Source: Desulfobacterales bacterium (GTDB lineage Bacteria; Desulfobacterota; Desulfobulbia; Desulfobulbales; JAGXFP01). From it: a DNA stretch of 64,000 bases. The translations under genes were made by a program, and so were the position numbers. Positions 35,313 to 48,073 of this stretch are shown here, piece by piece. The DNA lies in the NCBI GenBank assembly GCA_024637225.1, contig JAGXFP010000052.1, positions 1 through 64,000 on the forward strand, given 5' to 3'. Each line of letters starts with the position of its first letter. Position 1 is the first letter of the stretch. Under the pieces are notes generated by a model. The model was not told the origin of the DNA. It saw only the letters and a program-made list of their open reading frames with translations, and made no database searches.

Positions 35313-37841
35313 TTATTCCTCGGAATCCGCCCCTTCACCCCCCGCTTCACCGCCGAGCTCATCCAGCTCGCTGTCGTCGGAAGTACCGGGCTCCGCCATC
35401 CGGCCCATGGCCACAACCTTTTCGCCTTCGCCGAGCCGGAAGAGGTTGACCCCTTGAGTGTTGCGGCCGATGACCCGGACATGTTCCATATTGGTCCTGA
35501 TGATCTTGCCGCCGTTGGTGATCATCATGATCTCGTCTTCATCGGTAACCCGCAGGGCGCCAATCGCCTTGCCGTTGCGCTCGCTGGTTTTGATGGTGAA
35601 AACCCCCTTGCCGCCACGATGTCTGACCGGGTAGTCGTCGACCGCGGTCCGTTTGCCGAAACCGTTCTCGGTAACCGAGAGGATCGAGTGGGTATTCTCG
35701 TCGACCACCACCACGCCGACCACGGTATCGCCGGGATTAAGGGTCATCCCTTTTACTCCGGCCGCGGTCCGGCCCATCGGCCTGACGTCCGATTCATGGA
35801 AACGATTCGCCAAGCCGTTACTGGAAAAGAGCATGATCTCGTTATTGCCGTCGGTCATAACCGCGGAGATGATCTCGTCTTCCTCACGGATGGTCAGGGC
35901 TATCTTGCCGCGCCGCATCGGCCGGGCAAATTCCTTGAGACTGGTTTTTTTGACGATGCCTTTTTTGGTGACCATCAAGATATAGCGTTCTTCGCCTTCA
36001 CCAAGTTCGAAACTGGAGACCGGCATGATCGCCGCTACCCGCTCGCCCTGGGCCAGATCGAGAAGATTTACCAGGGCCTTGCCCCGTGAAATCCGGCTGG
36101 CCTGGGGGATCTCGAAAACCCGGCGCCAGAAGACCTTGCCGTAATTGGTGAAAAACAGGAAGGTATCGTGGGTAATGGCCAGATAAAGGGAACTGACGAA
36201 ATCATCGGCATTGGTCTGCATACCCTTGATCCCCTTGCCGCCGCGGCGCTGAGCCCGGTACAGATCGATCTGGTTGCGTTTGATATATCCCTCATGGGTG
36301 ACGGTGACCACCATCTCCTCCTGGGCAATCATGTCTTCCGGCAGAATTTCGTCGGGGGCTTCGATTATCTCGGTGCGCCGTTCATCGCCGTATTTTTCGA
36401 TAATCTCCTCGAACTCTTCACGGATAATCTTCATCACCAGGTTTTCATCGCCGAGAATCTTTTTAAACCAGGAAATCTGCGACATCAGTTCCTGATATTC
36501 GTCGATAATCTTGTCCCGCTCCAGTCCGGTTAATCTCTGCAGACGCATGTCCAGAATGGCCTGGGCCTGAATGGCGGTAAGCTCGAACCTCTCGATCAGC
36601 CCGTCCTTGGCCTCTTTTGGTCCGGGCGATTTTTTGATCAGCTCGACCACGGCATCGAGGTTGGTGATTGCGATCTTGAGCCCTTCGAGAATATGGGCCT
36701 TCTCCTCCGTTTTACGGAGGTCATACGCGGTGCGCCGGTAAACAATGGTTTTCCGGTGCAGGAGAAAATGGAGGAGAATCTGGCGCAGGTTTAAAATTTC
36801 CGGCCGGCCGTTGACTATGGAGAGTAAAATAACCCCGAAACTCCTCTGCAAGGGGGTCTGCTTGTAAAGCTGATTTAAAACCACATCGGCGATCACATCT
36901 TTTTTCAGTTCGAGGACGATCCGCATGCCGCGCCGATCCGACTCGTCCCTAACTTCAGAGATCGACTCAATTTTTTTATCCTTGATCAGCAGGGCGATTT
37001 TGCCGATCAGACTGGCCTTGTTCTGCTGGTAAGGAATTTCGTCGATGACGATCGATTCCCGGTGGGCCTTCTTGCTCTTTTCGATATGGGTTCTGGAGCG
37101 CATCAGAATTGAACCGCGGCCGGTTTCATAGGCCTCGCGAATCCCGGCCCGGCCGCAGATAAAAGCGCCGGTCGGAAAATCGGGCCCGGTGATGTGCTCC
37201 ATTAACTGGTTTACCGTAATGTTCGGTTCATCGATCAGGGCAATCAGGCCGTTCATTACTTCGGGGAGGTTATGGGGGGGGATGTTGGTCGCCATGCCCA
37301 CCGCGATTCCCGAAGAACCGTTGACCAACAGGGTCGGAACCTTGGTCGGGAAAACCACCGGTTCCATTTGCGAGTTATCGTAGGTGGGGGTGAAATCGAC
37401 CGTTTCCTTGTCGAGGTCGGCGATGATTTCCTGATCGATTCTGGTCATCCGGGCTTCGGTGTAACGCATGGCGGCCGGGGAATCGCCGTCCACCGAACCG
37501 AAGTTGCCCTGGCCGTCAACCAGGAGATAGCGCATCGAAAAGGTCTGGGCCATCCGGACGATGGTGTCATAGGCGGCGGTATCGCCATGGGGGTGATATT
37601 TACCGATGACGTCACCGACGATCCGGGCCGATTTAAGATAGGGCCGGTTATGATAGTTGTTTAGCTCGCGCATCGCGAACAGAGCGCGGCGATGGACCGG
37701 CTTCAAGCCGTCGCGGACATCGGGCAGAGCCCGGCCGATGATAACGCTCATCGCATAATCGAGATAGGATTTCTTCAGTTCTTTTTCAATGGAAATGCCG
37801 GGGAAATGCTCTTTCTTTGTCTCTTTGGTTTCGTCGACCAT
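35313..37841 (-). CDS. gyrA: DNA gyrase subunit A
   Basis: 842 residues, full-length GyrA, the DNA-breaking subunit of gyrase that adds negative supercoils. Signatures are the N-terminal winged-helix block [24 protein letters not shown] (split here as [10 protein letters not shown] and [10 protein letters not shown]), the catalytic Tyr in MRYTEARM, a GyrA-box-like [10 protein letters not shown] near 560 and six C-terminal beta-pinwheel blades. The last 40 residues are acidic. gyrB lies 124 bp upstream on the same strand. Confidence 0.98.
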   Translation of the reverse strand: MVDETKETKKEHFPGISIEKELKKSYLDYAMSVIIGRALPDVRDGLKPVHRRALFAMRELNNYHNRPYLKSARIVGDVIGKYHPHGDTAAYDTIVRMAQTFSMRYLLVDGQGNFGSVDGDSPAAMRYTEARMTRIDQEIIADLDKETVDFTPTYDNSQMEPVVFPTKVPTLLVNGSSGIAVGMATNIPPHNLPEVMNGLIALIDEPNITVNQLMEHITGPDFPTGAFICGRAGIREAYETGRGSILMRSRTHIEKSKKAHRESIVIDEIPYQQNKASLIGKIALLIKDKKIESISEVRDESDRRGMRIVLELKKDVIADVVLNQLYKQTPLQRSFGVILLSIVNGRPEILNLRQILLHFLLHRKTIVYRRTAYDLRKTEEKAHILEGLKIAITNLDAVVELIKKSPGPKEAKDGLIERFELTAIQAQAILDMRLQRLTGLERDKIIDEYQELMSQISWFKKILGDENLVMKIIREEFEEIIEKYGDERRTEIIEAPDEILPEDMIAQEEMVVTVTHEGYIKRNQIDLYRAQRRGGKGIKGMQTNADDFVSSLYLAITHDTFLFFTNYGKVFWRRVFEIPQASRISRGKALVNLLDLAQGERVAAIMPVSSFELGEGEERYILMVTKKGIVKKTSLKEFARPMRRGKIALTIREEDEIISAVMTDGNNEIMLFSSNGLANRFHESDVRPMGRTAAGVKGMTLNPGDTVVGVVVVDENTHSILSVTENGFGKRTAVDDYPVRHRGGKGVFTIKTSERNGKAIGALRVTDEDEIMMITNGGKIIRTNMEHVRVIGRNTQGVNLFRLGEGEKVVAMGRMAEPGTSDDSELDELGGEAGGEGADSEE

Positions 37842-37965
37842 CTTGTCTTTACCTGTCTGTTTTGTTGCAACGGGGTTTTTTGTTTAACTATCGCCGGGCC
37901 AGCAATGGGCTTCAGGACGGCCAAAACTAACCGGCACTCTCCCTGCCGTGTTTTAAAGAGCCTTC

Positions 37966-40380
<2,415 letters not shown>

Positions 40381-40520
40381 CTATCCTTTTTTAAATTTAC
40401 TGATTTTTTTTAAAGGTCTACAGGGCAGGACCGGTAGGGAAACCTTAAATAAAGGCCCAGATCCTTATCACAGACAGGGGCGCTGCTTAAACAGGCCATG
40501 GCGCACCCTGGATAATTTTT

Positions 40521-41651
40521 CTAAATTTTCATCGGCATAATAACGCTTACATAGCCCGGATCATCAATCCCCTTCAGGAGACAGGGGCTTTCCTGGGAAT
40601 TAATATAAGCCTGGACCCTTTCACTGCTCATGACCTGCAGGGCTTCCATGAAATATTTACCGTTGAAGCCGAGGTCCATCACCTCGTCGGAGTACTCTAT
40701 CTTAATAATCTCCTTGGCATTGCCGATATCCATGCTTTCGGAGGTGAGCATCAGGGTGTCTTTTTCGATATGAAATTTAACCGCGTTAAAACGGTCTTCG
40801 GTGAAGAGGATCATTCTTTTCATCGAGTTAATCAAATTCTGACGGTCTATCTCGATGAATTTATCCTGCTCTATTATGTTGATTATATTCCGGTAATCGG
40901 GAAAATCGCCATTCATCAATCTGATAATCAGAAGGGTGTTTTCCGTTTTCAGGACCGCCTGGTTTTTTTCAAAACCAAGGGAAACCTCGTCGTAGCCGTC
41001 GCAGAATTTTCTAATCTCCTGAACGCCCTTTCTGGGGATCAGGGTGTTCTTTTCAAGCTTAAGGAGGTCAAGGTCATTTTCAACCGCCTTTTCCATCAGG
41101 GAGAGACGATGGCCGTCTGAAGAGACCATGCGCAATAAAGCTCCCTTATCTAGTTTGTCCTTCTCGACCAGAACCCCGGCCAGGTTAAATTGACTTTCAC
41201 CTTCCTGGGCAACGGAAAAGATGGTGCGGTCAATCAGTTCCTTCAGGGTATCGGAGGGGATCTCGATCAGTCCTTTCTCGTCGTATTCCGGAAAATCGGG
41301 AAAATCCTCGGCCGACATGCCGGCCAGGTTATAATCGCTCGAATCGGCTGAGATCTTCACCCAGTTATTATCGTGCAGCTCGAGATGCAGCAGATCAACC
41401 CCGGACTCCCGGACAATTTCGAAAAGCTTTCGGGACGGCAGGGTGATTTTACCCTCGTCCATGATTTCGGCCGGGATGGTGACTCGTACTCCAACTTCGA
41501 GATCGGTGGCGGTAAGAACAATCTGGTCAACACCGGTTTCAAGCAAAACATTGGAAAGAATAGCGATGGTAGCCTTTTTCCCGGTGATGTTTTGTAACGA
41601 GGCCAACCCGTTCAGGAATTCATCCTTGGAAACATTAATTGACAAAGACAT
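40521..41651 (-). CDS. dnaN: DNA polymerase III beta subunit (sliding clamp)
   Basis: 376 residues, normal for the beta clamp, which encircles DNA and holds polymerase III. Three repeated clamp domains are recognisable (LLETGVDQIVLTATDLEVG; ALLRMVSSDGHRLSLMEK; end VIMPMKI, near the usual MPMRL terminus). It heads a dnaN-gyrB-gyrA block. Upstream is the AT-rich gap rather than dnaA. Confidence 0.97.
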   Translation of the reverse strand: MSLSINVSKDEFLNGLASLQNITGKKATIAILSNVLLETGVDQIVLTATDLEVGVRVTIPAEIMDEGKITLPSRKLFEIVRESGVDLLHLELHDNNWVKISADSSDYNLAGMSAEDFPDFPEYDEKGLIEIPSDTLKELIDRTIFSVAQEGESQFNLAGVLVEKDKLDKGALLRMVSSDGHRLSLMEKAVENDLDLLKLEKNTLIPRKGVQEIRKFCDGYDEVSLGFEKNQAVLKTENTLLIIRLMNGDFPDYRNIINIIEQDKFIEIDRQNLINSMKRMILFTEDRFNAVKFHIEKDTLMLTSESMDIGNAKEIIKIEYSDEVMDLGFNGKYFMEALQVMSSERVQAYINSQESPCLLKGIDDPGYVSVIMPMKI

Positions 41652-42040
41652 AATTGATTCCCTGTAATATTAGTTTTTTAAAAGATCTTTTTTATTAAAC
41701 TTAAGGGTGTTAATTTGTTTAAAACCTAGATAACTAGTAAAAATAATTAAAAAAAATATGCTTAAAAAATTAGCGATAAAAAGCGCAAAAAAAGATAAAT
41801 AAAGTTGTTAAGAAAAAATTCTAAAAAAGAGTGTTGATAAAAAAAGAAGAAAATCCTTAACTTCTAAAATAAACTTTTTCATAGTAATTTATTCGGTCCA
41901 AAAAAGCAATAAAATCAAGGAAAAATAACTCACTATAAGTAACTGTTTTTATTGAATAAAAAGATAAAAAATAAAGTCCGGGACAACGAATAATAAAAAA
42001 AGGTCTAACCACCTGAAATAATTAAAAAATAAATAAAAAA
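41652..42040. other. Very AT-rich intergenic region, possible origin
   Basis: 389 bp between divergent dnaN and the serine hydrolase gene. In 41701-41820 only 23 of 120 bases are G or C (19%). Only one sequence close to a DnaA box is visible (TGTTGATAA, one mismatch, near 41833), so origin identity rests on position beside dnaN and low melting stability. Promoters for both flanking genes must lie here. No gene was seen. Confidence 0.4.
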
Positions 42041-43165
42041 ATGACTTTGGAAAAAAAAATAAAACGATTACTTGAAAAAAATATACGTAATAATGTATTT
42101 CCCTGTGTAAATGTTGGCATATCTTATGAAAAAAATGAAAAGAAGAAACATCATATAATCAGTGCTGAAAGAAAAATTGGTCAAATCAATAAAGAACTTG
42201 TCGATGGAAATTTGTTTTTTGATCTTGCTTCACTTACCAAACCATTTGCAACCGCTCTTTCTTTATTAGCCCTGATAAATTCTGGAAAATTATCAATAAA
42301 GAGCCGGTTAAAAGATTTTTTTAATGATAATATTCCTTCCGACAAGAGAAACATCAGTGTGGAACAGTTACTCTCCCATACTTCCGGTTTTCCTGACCAT
42401 CGCCCCTATTATAAAAAACTGGTGGAAGTTAACCACGCCCAGCGGCCGAAGGTGCTGCTGGAATTGTTAATGGCAGAACCTTTATTGGCGGAGCCCGGCC
42501 GCGCGGTTTTGTACAGCGACCTGGGCTATATGCTTCTGGGCCTGGTGATCGAGAAGGTCTCCGGGCTCAAGCTGGATAGATATTTCAGCAAGATGATCAT
42601 GGAGCCGATTGGTCTTGATCAAAATATTTTCTTTAAACCCATCGGCTCGAAGAAGAATCAGACGGGCCGCTTTGCGCCGGTCGAATATTGCCCATGGCGG
42701 GGGCGGATCTTGCGGGGCGAGGTCAGCGACGATAATTGCTGGGCTCTGGGAGGCGTGGCAGGCCATGCCGGTCTTTACGGGGATGTAAAAGGGGTTTTAA
42801 AGCTGTCCGAGCTTATTATGGATATCTGGCAGGGCCAGGGGTGCCATCCCCATATAAACCCCCGAGATTTTGCCGCATTTTTAGACAGAAAATCCGGTAT
42901 CAAAGGCGATACCTGGGCCCTTGGCTTTGACCGGCCAAACCCGGCCGGCGGCGCCAGTTGCGGTAAATACTTATCAACAGCGAGTGTCGGGCATCTCGGT
43001 TTCACGGGAACTTCGTTCTGGCTCGATCCCGAACGCAAGCTGGTGATCGTTATTCTGTCAAATCGGGTTCATCCCAGCCGCACTAATAAACGGATAAAAA
43101 AATTCAGACCCGCCTTTCATGATCAAGTTGTGGAATGGCTGGAGATGGAATTAAAAGAAAGCTGA
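42041..43165 (+). CDS. Serine hydrolase, beta-lactamase/penicillin-binding-like family
   Basis: 374 residues of the class C beta-lactamase-like fold (COG1680 type). The nucleophile motif is SLTK (SxxK), the second is YSDLGY in the YxN position, and GHLGFTG stands for the third (HxG/KTG). These proteins act as esterases or peptidases on cell-wall or small substrates; no signal peptide is seen, so it is probably cytoplasmic. The first 330 bp are very AT-rich (11 G/C in the first 60 bp) and the rest has genome-normal GC, an abrupt change near codon 115. Confidence 0.85.
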   Translation: MTLEKKIKRLLEKNIRNNVFPCVNVGISYEKNEKKKHHIISAERKIGQINKELVDGNLFFDLASLTKPFATALSLLALINSGKLSIKSRLKDFFNDNIPSDKRNISVEQLLSHTSGFPDHRPYYKKLVEVNHAQRPKVLLELLMAEPLLAEPGRAVLYSDLGYMLLGLVIEKVSGLKLDRYFSKMIMEPIGLDQNIFFKPIGSKKNQTGRFAPVEYCPWRGRILRGEVSDDNCWALGGVAGHAGLYGDVKGVLKLSELIMDIWQGQGCHPHINPRDFAAFLDRKSGIKGDTWALGFDRPNPAGGASCGKYLSTASVGHLGFTGTSFWLDPERKLVIVILSNRVHPSRTNKRIKKFRPAFHDQVVEWLEMELKES

Positions 43166-43229
43166 TTTCAGGAGTCGACCCGCTTACTATTCGGCGCAAA
43201 GTCGGACGGGCGGGGTCAAAGGGGATATT

Positions 43230-43925
43230 TCAGGCCGGGACAGGTTTAAAGAGATAATGCAAATTTTTCAGAGAATCTTCAATCTTGTACGGCATGGTAT
43301 GGGCGTACATATCCAGAAGGATCATGGCGTTTATCGAAGTATCGGTGCCGTCGGCCGCTTGCAGTCTTTCGGCCATGATCCGGTTAACGATTTGCAGCTC
43401 CTCATAAATCTTTTTCAAGCCCCGCAGCTCCAGATCCGGCTGTTCACCGTCCTGTAATTTGAAATACTGGGAAAGAGTGTACATGGAAGTAGCCCGCATC
43501 ATCGTTTCGTTTTCGTCGGATAAGGGCATATGATAGCGAACCATGGGTCTGAAGTGCACGGTATGGGGACAGCCGGAGGAGGCGAAAAGAAGTCCGATTA
43601 TGGAGCTGATGGCGCGCCGGGCCGGGGCCCTCTGGATTATGCGGCGGTCGGCGATAACAGTCTCGACCTCTATTTCAAGATCGGCGGAAACGCCGGAAAA
43701 CTGCTTTACTACCGGGACAAAACTGGTAGCGGCGGGGCACCGGGGGACTTCGGCAGAATCCAAAGGGCAATTCATGCACTTGCAATAGTCAAGTTGAGTC
43801 CAATCCGGTAAATCGGCGGTAGGCTTGTTAAGGAGGACGAGAGAATCCTCATCCAGATCCAGTTTAAAATTCGCCCGACCTCCGTCCTGCCAGGCAAAAT
43901 CATATATTATTTGAAAGAGACCCAT
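43230..43925 (-). CDS. Conserved-looking hypothetical protein with Cys clusters
   Basis: 231 residues, not recognised with certainty. Residues 1-45 resemble a small beta domain (FQIIYDFAWQDGG...FKLDLDEDSL). A Cys cluster DYCKCMNCPLDSAEVPRC (about 47-64) may bind metal. A later block SSGCPHTVHFRPMVRYHMP (about 116-134) is followed by a helical C-terminal half. No signal peptide or membrane segment. It converges with the serine hydrolase gene (64 bp apart); the 291 bp upstream gap to mtnA shows no gene. Confidence 0.7.
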   Translation of the reverse strand: MGLFQIIYDFAWQDGGRANFKLDLDEDSLVLLNKPTADLPDWTQLDYCKCMNCPLDSAEVPRCPAATSFVPVVKQFSGVSADLEIEVETVIADRRIIQRAPARRAISSIIGLLFASSGCPHTVHFRPMVRYHMPLSDENETMMRATSMYTLSQYFKLQDGEQPDLELRGLKKIYEELQIVNRIMAERLQAADGTDTSINAMILLDMYAHTMPYKIEDSLKNLHYLFKPVPA

Positions 43926-44216
43926 ATTTTTCTCCAGCCCGAGTTCCAGATATGAACAATTTCACCTAATTTTTATAACAAGATCTTAGATTGTTTACCA
44001 GTGATAAAAAGTGCTGAAAAAATCCTGAAAAGCAGGACAGGGAAATCATCGAAAAGAGCCCGGTACGGTTTTAAGTTAATCTGAATCTGTGCCGCTTGGT
44101 GGTGAATTTTGCTTTAGGCGTTGTTGTTACCTAGAAAAAAATTTTCCACTGAGTCGTCTCATTCACCCATCCGCCCGCCGGGCCACCCTATAAACAAATT
44201 CCGGATTAAGATAAAT

Positions 44217-45335
44217 TTATCGGCCCTCCCGCCTTTTCTCGGGATAAAGAGCGAGAATTTCTTCTTCTGATGCTCCGCATACTCCCCTTTCGGTGATCAG
44301 CCCGGTGATCAGCCGGGCCGGGGTCACGTCAAAGGCGTAATTGGCCGTTTCTGTCGTCGCCGGGGCTATGGCAACCGTTTCGATCCGGCCGGATTCGCTC
44401 AGCCCGGTGACGCGCTTGATCTCCTCGCCGGAGCGTTCCTCGATCGGGATTTCCCTGACCCCGTCTCTGATCTGCCAGTCGAAGGTCGAAGAAGGCAGGG
44501 CAACATAGAAGGGGATCTGATTGTCCTTGGCGGCCAGGGCTTTCAGGTAGGTGCCGATCTTATTGGCTACATCACCGGTGTAGGTGGTCCGGTCGGTCCC
44601 GACAATGACCAGATCGACCATCCGGTGCTGCATGAGGTGGCCGCCGGTATTGTCGGCGATCAGGGTGTGGGGGACGCCCTCTTCGTTTAATTCCCAGGCG
44701 GTCAGTTTGGCCCCCTGCAGCCACGGCCTGGTCTCGTCCACCCAGACATGAACCTTGATGCCCTCCCTGTGGGCCGCGTAAATCGGGGCGGTGGCCGAGC
44801 CGTAATCGACAAAGGCCAGCCAGCCGGCATTGCAGTGGGTGAGGATATTGACCGGCTCTCCCGGTTTTTTGCGGCTGATATCCCTGATGATTTCCAGGCC
44901 GTGCTCGCCGAGGCGGCGGCAGAACTCGGCGTCCTCATCGGCAATCCGCATCGCGTTTTCGAAGATTATCCCGGTTTGGGCGGCAAGATCGCTCCCCTTC
45001 TCTACCGCGCCCAACTGACGGTTGACCGCCCAGGCCAGATTGGTGGCCGTCGGTCTGGTGGCGATCAGTTTTTCCGCCGCCTCCCGCAGAACCTTATCAA
45101 CATTGTCCGGATCGGCGCCTAAAATGGCGCTGTACATGGCGAAGCCGGCGGTGGCGCCGATCAAGCCCGCTCCCCGCACATGCATCTCGCCGATAGCCCT
45201 GGCGAAATCATCGACCGTTCTTAGATCCTCGATGACCAGCCGGTGGGGGAGATGGCGCTGATCGATGATCTTGATAATCTGCCGATTAGCGGGGTCCGGC
45301 CAGATCGTTCGGTAGTCGATGTTGTTTATCTTCAT
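44217..45335 (-). CDS. mtnA: S-methyl-5-thioribose-1-phosphate isomerase
   Basis: 372 residues; converts methylthioribose-1-P to methylthioribulose-1-P in methionine salvage. The eIF2B-like fold is shown by VRGAGLIGATAGFAMYSA, ILTHCNAGWLAFVDYGSATAPIYAA and the catalytic Asp in VIVGTDRTTYTGDVANKIGTY (quoted in part: GTDRTTYTGDVANK). The start is ATG 45335 (MKINNIDYRTIW); the upstream frame start at 45401 is not supported. No other salvage gene is nearby, so it may serve a MTA-isoprenoid shunt or DHAP shunt elsewhere in the genome. Confidence 0.93.
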   Translation of the reverse strand: MKINNIDYRTIWPDPANRQIIKIIDQRHLPHRLVIEDLRTVDDFARAIGEMHVRGAGLIGATAGFAMYSAILGADPDNVDKVLREAAEKLIATRPTATNLAWAVNRQLGAVEKGSDLAAQTGIIFENAMRIADEDAEFCRRLGEHGLEIIRDISRKKPGEPVNILTHCNAGWLAFVDYGSATAPIYAAHREGIKVHVWVDETRPWLQGAKLTAWELNEEGVPHTLIADNTGGHLMQHRMVDLVIVGTDRTTYTGDVANKIGTYLKALAAKDNQIPFYVALPSSTFDWQIRDGVREIPIEERSGEEIKRVTGLSESGRIETVAIAPATTETANYAFDVTPARLITGLITERGVCGASEEEILALYPEKRREGR

Positions 45336-45411
45336 ATGGATACACTTAAAATATTTTAGAGAGAAGGACGTAGGATATGAGACCCATACCCAGTGAGGCA
45401 TAGAGGGGCAG

Positions 45412-45507
45412 TCAGGCCGGGCATTCCGGTTCCTTTTTTTTGATGATCACTGCCAGGCTGACCCCGGCGATGATCAGGGAAAGCGATATTTTCAGGAATT
45501 CAAGCAT
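45412..45507 (-). CDS. Possible small single-pass membrane protein
   Basis: 31 codons from ATG 45507 to TGA. The product is MLEFLKISLSLIIAGVSLA followed by VIIKKKEPECPA: one hydrophobic helix with a basic, Cys-containing tail facing the cytoplasm. It lies 76 bp upstream of mtnA on the same strand. The ribosome site is weak. It could be chance; conservation would decide. Confidence 0.35.
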   Translation of the reverse strand: MLEFLKISLSLIIAGVSLAVIIKKKEPECPA

Positions 45508-45606
45508 GTTTTTCAATGTAATGCTGGTTTGTGCAGCTTGCAAGGATATATGCTTAAAGGGAAAAGGGGAATAAAACAGCCAGGTGGCTGTTTAGGGATC
45601 TTTCAA

Positions 45607-45824
45607 CCTGAATCCCTGACGGCTTAGTGCATTGATTAACGATATATGATTGTTTTTAAGTCAAATAGGCGGTGATCCGTGGCGGCTGGAATGCACCCGC
45701 CGCCCTGCGGGGCGCCCGATAACGGTACATCTGTGGCGTTGGCAACTCGTTGATATACCATCAGTATTATCAACATCGTTGCCGCCTTGCATCTGCACCG
45801 TTCTCGAACGCTCACGGATTCAGG
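45607..45824 (-). mobile_element. MITE-like element, copy B2 (218 bp, inverted)
   Basis: On the minus strand it begins CCTGAATCCGTGAGCG and matches B1 for about 140 bp, then carries a different right part shared with copy B4. Flanks are TTCAA and TTTAA (4 of 5 identical), compatible with a decayed 5-bp duplication. It lies just upstream of the DUF255 gene. Confidence 0.88.
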
Positions 45825-45849
45825 TTTAAACCAGCAAACGGTGGAATTT

Positions 45850-47946
45850 ATGGAAATCAGCAAAAAAGAACGGGCCACTCTTCCGGCCGACGGCGGCGAC
45901 CGATACAACCGGCTTATATTTGAAAAAAGCCCCTATCTTCTCCAGCATGCCGACAATCCGGTGGATTGGTATCCCTGGGGGGAGGAGGCCTTTGCCAAGG
46001 CGCGGCGGGAAGATAAGCCGATTCTTTTGTCGATCGGCTATTCGACCTGTCACTGGTGCCATGTCATGGCCCATGAATCTTTTGAAAGCACCCGGGCCGC
46101 GGAGGTCCTCAATCGCCATTTCGTCTCGATCAAGGTCGACCGGGAGGAGAGGCCCGATGTGGACAATATCTATATGAAAGTGGTCCAGATCATCAGCGGT
46201 GGAGGCGGCTGGCCGTTAAACGTGCTGATGAGCCCGGACCGCAAACCCTTTTTCGGCGGCACCTACTTCCCCTTGGAATCGAGTTACGGCCGGCCTGGTT
46301 TTATCGATATTCTGGAGAGTGTCATCGATCTGTGGCGAACGGATCGGGAGCGCCTGCTCGGTTCCGCCGAGAAGATCACCACCCTGATCAGACAAAAAGC
46401 CGACCGCAAAACGGCCGGTAAACTGGACAGCGGGCTACTGGAAAAGGGCTTCAGCCTGTTTGACGCCTCATATGACAGCGACTATGGCGGTTTCGGCAAA
46501 GCCCCGAAATTTCCGAGCCCTCACCAGTTGATGTTTCTTCTGCGCTATCACCGCAGGACCGGCGCGAACCACGCCTTGACCATGGTCAAAAAGACCCTGG
46601 GTTCCTTACGGAAAGGCGGGATCTGCGATCAACTCGGCGGCGGATTTCACCGTTATTCGACCGACCGCGAGTTCCTGGTGCCCCACTTCGAGAAGATGCT
46701 TTACGATCAGGCCATGCTGGCCAGCGCCTATCTGGAAGCATTCCAGGTCACCGGCGAGGGGTTGTTCGGGGGCAGCGCCCGGGAGATTCTGGACTATGTG
46801 ATTCGGGAGATGACCGCCCCGGAAGGGGCGTTCCACTCGGCCGAGGATGCCGATTCGCCCGAAGGCGAAGGGTGGTTTTATCTATGGTCGGCCGCGGAAA
46901 TCATCGATTTACTTGGCCGGGAGCATGGCGAAGAATTCAACCGGATTTACGGGGTCAAGGAGGAGGGCAACTACTATGACGAGGTTACCGGCAAGCTTAC
47001 CGGCCTGAACATCCTTCATCTCCGGGAAGAGGTCTGGCCGCCCCCCATGCCGGAAGCGCGGCGGATTCTCTTTACAAAACGGGCGGAACGAACCAGACCA
47101 TTCAAGGACGATAAGATCCTGACTTCTTGGAACGGCTTGATGATCGCGGCCCTTGCCATGGGTGGCCGGATTCTCGGGGAGGTTTCCTATACAGCAGCGG
47201 CCGCCAGGGGGGCCGATTTCATTCTTGCCCGGATGCGGGACAAGGGGGGAAGGCTGTTGAGGAGATACCGGGACGGCGAGGCGGGACTGCCCGCCTACCT
47301 GGAAGATTATGCCTTTCTGGTTTACGGATTGTTAAACCTCTACGAGGCCGATTTCCGGGAAGACTATCTGCTAGCGGCAGTGGAGTTGACCACCGGGATG
47401 ATCGAGCTTTTCTGGGATGAGGCGCATGGGGTTTTCAGTTTTTCCGGGCTCGGGAACGAAGAGCTGCTTGGTTCGGTCCATGAATTTTACGATGGCGCCG
47501 AACCCTCCGGTAATTCGGTGGCATTGCTTAATCTGATCAAACTGGAAGCGATCACCGCCGATCGCAGGTATCGAGAACTGGCCGATAAAATGAGCCGGAA
47601 GATCGTGGGCGAGGCAGAGCAGTACCCGCCGGGTTACGCGATGTTTCTGAACGGGGTCGATTACCTGCTCGGGCCCCGGGGCGAGATCGTAATCGTCGGC
47701 GAGCCGGCTTCGGCCGCCACCGGGGAAGTTTTGAAGCTGCTTAACCGCACCTTTTCGCCAAACAAGGTGGTGGTGCTTAAACGGCCCGGCCCCGAGGGTG
47801 GCAAACTGGCAAAGCTGGCACCATATACCGAATTTCAGGAGATGATCGACAACCGGACCACCGTCTATTTATGCCGCAACTACAGTTGCGAAAAACCGTC
47901 GGTGGATCTCGATGAACTGGCGGAAAAGATCAGGGAATTCCCCTGA
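45850..47946 (+). CDS. Thioredoxin-fold DUF255 protein (YyaL/spermatogenesis-associated 20-like)
   Basis: 698 residues. The N-terminal thioredoxin-like domain carries the family block [18 protein letters not shown] and the CxxC motif [16 protein letters not shown]. The rest is an alpha/alpha six-barrel-like region similar to N-acylglucosamine epimerases ([20 protein letters not shown]). The biochemical role of the family is not established. The ATG at 45850 is chosen; the longer frame from 45787 starts within the MITE ([13 protein letters not shown]) and is not native. Confidence 0.93.
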   Translation: MEISKKERATLPADGGDRYNRLIFEKSPYLLQHADNPVDWYPWGEEAFAKARREDKPILLSIGYSTCHWCHVMAHESFESTRAAEVLNRHFVSIKVDREERPDVDNIYMKVVQIISGGGGWPLNVLMSPDRKPFFGGTYFPLESSYGRPGFIDILESVIDLWRTDRERLLGSAEKITTLIRQKADRKTAGKLDSGLLEKGFSLFDASYDSDYGGFGKAPKFPSPHQLMFLLRYHRRTGANHALTMVKKTLGSLRKGGICDQLGGGFHRYSTDREFLVPHFEKMLYDQAMLASAYLEAFQVTGEGLFGGSAREILDYVIREMTAPEGAFHSAEDADSPEGEGWFYLWSAAEIIDLLGREHGEEFNRIYGVKEEGNYYDEVTGKLTGLNILHLREEVWPPPMPEARRILFTKRAERTRPFKDDKILTSWNGLMIAALAMGGRILGEVSYTAAAARGADFILARMRDKGGRLLRRYRDGEAGLPAYLEDYAFLVYGLLNLYEADFREDYLLAAVELTTGMIELFWDEAHGVFSFSGLGNEELLGSVHEFYDGAEPSGNSVALLNLIKLEAITADRRYRELADKMSRKIVGEAEQYPPGYAMFLNGVDYLLGPRGEIVIVGEPASAATGEVLKLLNRTFSPNKVVVLKRPGPEGGKLAKLAPYTEFQEMIDNRTTVYLCRNYSCEKPSVDLDELAEKIREFP

Positions 47947-48073
47947 AAAAAATACAAAATCCCCGAGCTTGCTTTGTGGTATAAGTTCGGTTAAGTTCGC
48001 TCCAAAATGTTTCGCGGTGAAACCGGCGGAGCGAAATCTTCGGGAGCATCCCCAATACGATCGGGAGGAGAAG

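Noticed and set aside
41833-41841. TGTTGATAA as evidence for an origin
   Set aside because: The same 9-mer (TTATCAACA) also occurs at 42971 in a gene and near 45768 in a MITE, so a single copy is not specific.
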